Positions 59,801 to 64,000 of a DNA stretch of 64,000 nt are shown here, piece after piece. A model generated the notes under the pieces. It did not search any database. It was not told the DNA's origin and saw only the letters and a program-made list of their open reading frames with translations. The position numbers and the translations under genes are program-made. This stretch comes from Brugia malayi. Taxonomy: Eukaryota > Nematoda > Chromadorea > Rhabditida > Onchocercidae. The stretch covers positions 9,105,721-9,169,720 of the forward strand of contig NW_025062479.1 of assembly GCF_000002995.4 (NCBI RefSeq). The letters are read 5' to 3'. Each line of letters opens with the position of its first letter. Position 1 is the first letter of the stretch.

Positions 59801-62800
59801 CATGCAGTCCTTATTATGTAAAACTTTGAGTAGTTACTAGTTTAGATGCTTTAAACTAGAATTCAGTCCCAAAAAATTAATGATCTTATAATATTTTGAA
59901 AGATATATGTGTAGAGGGAAGCAAACAGTTTTCATAATCGATTCGAAACCATAATTGAGTAAACTGACTTGAAGCATTCATGTTTTCTCTTAACTTTCGT
60001 CGTGATTTGTCATAACATTTCTCAGAACTAAGCAAGATTTCAGTGCTTCGGGAAATATATAATATTAACAAACATCTTAGGCAGCTTGCTTTCTATGAAA
60101 AAAGAATCTTATTTTGAATTCCATCAGTATTACAAATTAGGGCAGAAACATAGAAACAGTTTGATACGCTGTCGAAAGGCATAAATTCTATTTATGAGCG
60201 TTTCTAAAGTTGTAAATATTTATAACAAAACGATAATGTGCACAGCAGAAAATTTCACCAGGTCTTCGTAAATTTTGTTGATAGGTTTTGTGATGGTTAA
60301 ATGAACTTCGTTGTTAGAAATTTAAAGAGAGGTAAAAAAATTATCTGATGAAACATTATACCTAGTTTATTAAATAAAGTAATTTAGGAATTCGTTTTAA
60401 TAATCTAATAAGGCAAAAATTCTAAATTTTGTCTATTAGCAAAATAACCAATTAGAAATTGAACACTGAATTTTTCAGGAAAACGGTAATGCACTGACTC
60501 CCGAAAAAATTGAAGAAAAACGAAATGAAAGGTAGAAATTTTACTAAATATGAATTTCCAGTTTAACCAGTTTTGAAATTATCCAAAATTATCCAATTTT
60601 TTTTTACCAAATTTCAGTTCCTTCGAAGTGCTTTTATCAAGCGATCTTGGCTCCTCAACTGTTCACAAAGTGAACATTCTTAATGAAACTGACCCAACAT
60701 CATCTAGTATTCCACGGTACATATCAATTTTTAAATTATATTCAGATTTCAAAATTGTTCAAGAATCTAATTTATGTTTAATTCACTTACACCAAAAATT
60801 TTCAGTTTTTACTATCCCTGTGGTATCCCACATAGTGGAAAAGAAAGTCGCAAGAATCTGAACGCTATAAAAGAATTATTTTATAAATATAATGATCGGG
60901 TACATTATTCACAATGAATTTATTGAGAAATTCGGAAAAGCGCCAGACGATTAAAAGGGTATTCCAATGGTTACAAACAATACATGAGCAAGGGTGAAAG
61001 GAATGTTTGTTGATAAGTATGCATAATGAATTTCACACAAAGTGCAAATTGTTTGGATTGTAAGTATTCATTTTCAACAATGGGATAGAAGACAAAATAA
61101 TACAAAACACTTGCTCATTCCTTTCTTGCTTTAGGTTGATTTGTCACACATGAAGGAAGTTTGTTCAGCATCTGGACTGTGTACACTCTGGAAACAACCA
61201 CTTTATAATTGCATTTCTTCTCCAGCTTCAAATTTCATTAATTTCAATAAATTTGCAAGTTGGTGGAAAAAGTATGCTTCCGGATGTTCCATTTGATTGT
61301 AAAATTAGTAGAAAATGTCACTCATCTTTTACTTTTAAACTAAAGCAAACATTGTTTTTACCTTTAAGAATTTGAAATCTTACCAAAATTTATTAAATTG
61401 GACATTTTTTTTAGATTTGAAGCGAATACTCACGATGAGACATCGCGTTTTGTTTACATCTTGACGAGTGGAAAACGGAATTACCTTATTGCTGATGATT
61501 TTAAAGCTCTTGTTCAGGACTTGATTGAGACATTACCCTCGCTGAGTTTCTTGAAAGAAGCGGTCGCCTTCCATCAACCATATATAGAAACAGTTAAGAA
61601 AAATTTTTTGTTCACAACCTTTGACAGTTTAATTCTAAATCCTAAATATTTCAGGTGACAGCGCGTATTTTTTGGGCTGTATGTCACTCCTGGAAAAAAT
61701 ATATTTCGACAGTAGAATTGAGGTTATCAAATTTATTGAAGGTAAATTATTTGTCTGTATCATGTGTTAACAAATTTTACTCATGTAAGTGAAGTGCAAA
61801 TGCAAGCCGAATAGAATCATCTTGATTTCACAAAATTCGGTATAGCTAAATTAAATGTTTTCTATTTTCATTACTTTGAAGTTTTTTTCAAAAATGTTGC
61901 AGGCAATTAAATTGTTAGAAATAGCAGAGATTAACGAAGAATGTGAAATTTTCAGTTACAAACACTTCTACGTTATTTACTGTAACTTTTATATGTTGGA
62001 TAAAGGTGAAAAGAATTACTTGACACCGTCTGATCTTTCTTTTTATTCCAGTAGTGGTAAGTTTTGTTATGACGAAAAAAAAGCTGAAATTTTGGGGAGC
62101 AATTTCTATCGGTCAAGTCATTTGTGTTGATTCACACATGAAGAATTCATGTCACGTATGATGTCGCATTTGACTGCTAACCATTGATTGAATGATAGAG
62201 TGAACTGATTCTAGAAGCTAAACAGCTAATAATTTAAAATCTTCTTTGCATTAATTATGAAATGAAAAGTTTTTGAGCATTAACAAATTTGGTAGTGCAA
62301 CGCATCTTTTCTGGAGCTGTATCGCTGAACAGTTCAATGAAACAAGCTATAGATTATATTGCATTCGTCAATTTCTTGTTGGCAGAAGTTGATAAATGTC
62401 ATCCGAAAAGGTCAGCAAATATTAATTTTATGTCTGTCTGCATGCATTTCATAATTGCACAAAAATAGTCAATCTGAATTTGCTAAACCCTATTAATAAG
62501 CTTATCTCTGAGGTCAAAAAATGTTGAAGTTAGCTTATCTTAAGATAATTTGAGTAATTATACTTCGAGTGCAGTTATACGTGAGTCTACAGAAGCAGGT
62601 AGTAAGTTTCTGAAGTATTGATTCCAAAAAGAAAGAAGTCCAACAATCTTTATAATTTAAGCATTGAATATTGGTTCCGAATAATGGATTTAAATGGAGA
62701 CGGTCGCATTTCGTTTGATGAAATGGAGCAATTTTATAATGAAATAGTGGCGAATGTTATCCGTATGGGTATGGACGTAATAACATTCAATAATTTAATA

Positions 62801-63605
62801 AATATGGTGAATTTTTTTTTTTTAAGTTAGCAATAATTAATAAAAAAAAGTGTCAAACATTTGAATCACTTTTGAAGTGCTACAATAACAGGCATCATAT
62901 TATTTCTATTTTAATGATTCTCTTTCACTGTATGATGTGTTTGGATAGTATGGTACGGGAATAACTACTAACCATATTTCTTTAATTATTTAATTTATAA
63001 AATTTTTTAAGTTAAAAGATATGATACCATCACATTCATCAACATATTTCACATTATCCGATCTCAAGCGATCTCCTCCAATGGCACGTTATTTCTTCAA
63101 CACTTTTATCAATTGGGTAAAGCATATTGCGCAAGAAAGTTGCCCAGTTGATAACAGAAATGTATGTTATTTCAAATTAGTAAAGAGTTCATTTTGAAAA
63201 CGCAAGCATAATAACGTTTACAAACTGTTTCTTTATTTTTTCAAATTTCTTCATTTTCCGCATGCCAAATATGATTTCGAAATCCAATTTTTGGGATTAT
63301 TTGAATTGAAACATTTAAATTGGTTTACATTTCAATTGTCCCCAGGATATACACAAAATATTATTCGATATTTTTAGAGATTCATGCAAGGAATGGATCC
63401 ACAATTCAGCGATTGGAATCGTTTTTGTAAAATGGAATACAAAATATTAGTAGCAGATTTATTGGATAGTGAGGAGCAAACAACGGTTGGCAGAACTTTG
63501 AATAGTTTGAATGTAGTAGTGAAGGGAATAGATCATTCTGTTCATGAGTTATTCATGATTATCCAGAAAATAAATATTTTTAATAGGACCAAATTGTTAA
63601 ATTGA
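56882..63605 (+). CDS. Protein phosphatase 2A regulatory subunit B'' (PPP2R3/PR72 family)
   Basis: Nineteen exons: 56882-56908, 57406-57648, 57877-57959, 58206-58296, 58680-58832, 58951-58991, 59219-59384, 59625-59771, 60479-60531, 60618-60716, 60806-60899, 61135-61271, 61415-61592, 61655-61741, 61903-62056, 62296-62410, 62662-62806, 63012-63161, 63378-63605; 796 aa. Residues 1-360 are Ser/Asn/acid-rich and not conserved. The B'' core starts with SSSIPRFYYPCGIP and continues through ETLPSLSFLKEAVAFHQPYI, FSYKHFYVIYCNFYMLD, VQRIFSGAV and SIEYWFRIMDLNGDGRISFDE. The last is a canonical EF-hand loop, whereas the first (LDKGEKNYLTPSDL) has lost key acidic positions. SDWNRFCKMEYKILVA closes the domain. 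B'' subunits target the PP2A core enzyme and respond to calcium through the EF-hands. Exon 1 (nine codons) and the C-terminal end after residue ~745 are the least certain. Confidence 0.93.
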
Positions 63606-64000
63606 ATTCATAGAATTATTTTATATTTAATCATAATCTGATAGAATTTTTTGCTTTTCAGTGGTAAGAATCAATGATTAAGGTGGACGACTGATTCATA
63701 TAAGAAGAAATTTTAAGTCTTTGCTAAAGCATATATGTTATAGATACACTCAAAGAATATTATTGAAATTTGAAATTGTAATTTTATGTTATATTACCGT
63801 TTTTTCTAATAAATTTCAGGTTTCAAACTTGAATAAACATGAAGAAATTAATAGTTCAGGTATGGTAATTTAGACACTAAACCGAGTTACTCTTTATTTT
63901 TTTAAGATTCAATTTAATGATTGCATTTTTTTTTTGTTGGGGGGGAGGGAAGGAGGGAAGGGAAGGGGAGTTATATAAGCAGTTTGAAGTAAACAGTGAC
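63606..64000. other. Right edge: 3' UTR or further PP2A B'' exon
   Basis: After the stop at 63605 a spliceable segment follows: TTTCAG at about 63819, an open phase-0 stretch (VSNLNKHEEINSSG), then donor GTATGG at about 63860. It could be an alternative 3' exon joined to an internal donor of the last B'' exon, with the gene running past the window. A G-rich patch (GGGGGGGAGGGAAGGAGGG) lies near 63940. Confidence 0.35.

Noticed and set aside
1..64000. CRISPR arrays, transposases, integrated viral genes, tRNA or rRNA genes
   Set aside because: None seen on reading; only simple tandem repeats and homopolymer runs occur.

Overview
This is a eukaryotic nuclear window, A+T-rich, with small exons separated by AT-rich introns of about 60-500 bases (several kb in places). 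Every gene model below was assembled by hand from splice signals, codon phase and protein similarity. Gene content (a PTEN/DAF-18 homologue, SORBS, Arb2/FAM172, LRAT-like, TRAM, LACTB, ISCU, PP2A B''), TTTCAG-type acceptors and acceptors sitting 1-25 bases before start codons (typical of spliced-leader trans-splicing) point to a nematode. Base composition and intron size suggest a spirurid/filarial-like clade. That placement is inference; no species is claimed.

Layout. (1) 0.5-3.3 kb, minus: a SAM-dependent methyltransferase of the winged-helix Rv2258c-like family. (2) 3.4-11.3 kb: no coding exon seen; T-rich on the plus strand, possibly promoter plus a long 5' intron of the next gene. (3) 11.3-16.5 kb, plus: PTEN phosphatase, 17 exons, 718 aa. 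(4) 18.5-22.2 kb, minus: an LRAT-domain acyltransferase-like gene and, upstream on the same strand, an Arb2/FAM172 serine-hydrolase-fold gene, possibly co-transcribed. (5) 23.2-40.9 kb, minus: a sorbin/CAP/vinexin (SORBS) adaptor with a SoHo motif and three C-terminal SH3 domains. A single-exon 200-aa orphan ORF lies in one of its introns. (6) 41.5-44.5 kb, minus: exons of a PDZ domain directly upstream of the SORBS exons, either a separate short gene or an alternative 5' part of SORBS. (7) 45.4-48.3 kb, plus: TRAM translocon protein. (8) 51.4-55.5 kb, plus: mitochondrial LACTB-like serine beta-lactamase-fold protein, with the iron-sulfur scaffold ISCU nested antisense inside its third intron. 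(9) 56.9-63.6 kb, plus: PP2A regulatory subunit B'' (PPP2R3 family), 796 aa as modelled, which may have a further exon near the right edge.

The genes are mostly housekeeping or signalling and do not form one pathway. Links worth noting are PTEN and PP2A B'' (lipid and protein dephosphorylation), ISCU and LACTB (two predicted mitochondrial proteins sharing a locus), and PDZ plus SORBS (muscle or adhesion scaffolds). No prokaryotic-style system, CRISPR, transposase or viral gene was seen. The strongest oddities are the PDZ exons fused or abutting to SORBS, the nested single-exon orphan, two GC-AG introns, and a decayed duplicate of a PTEN exon in a PTEN intron.
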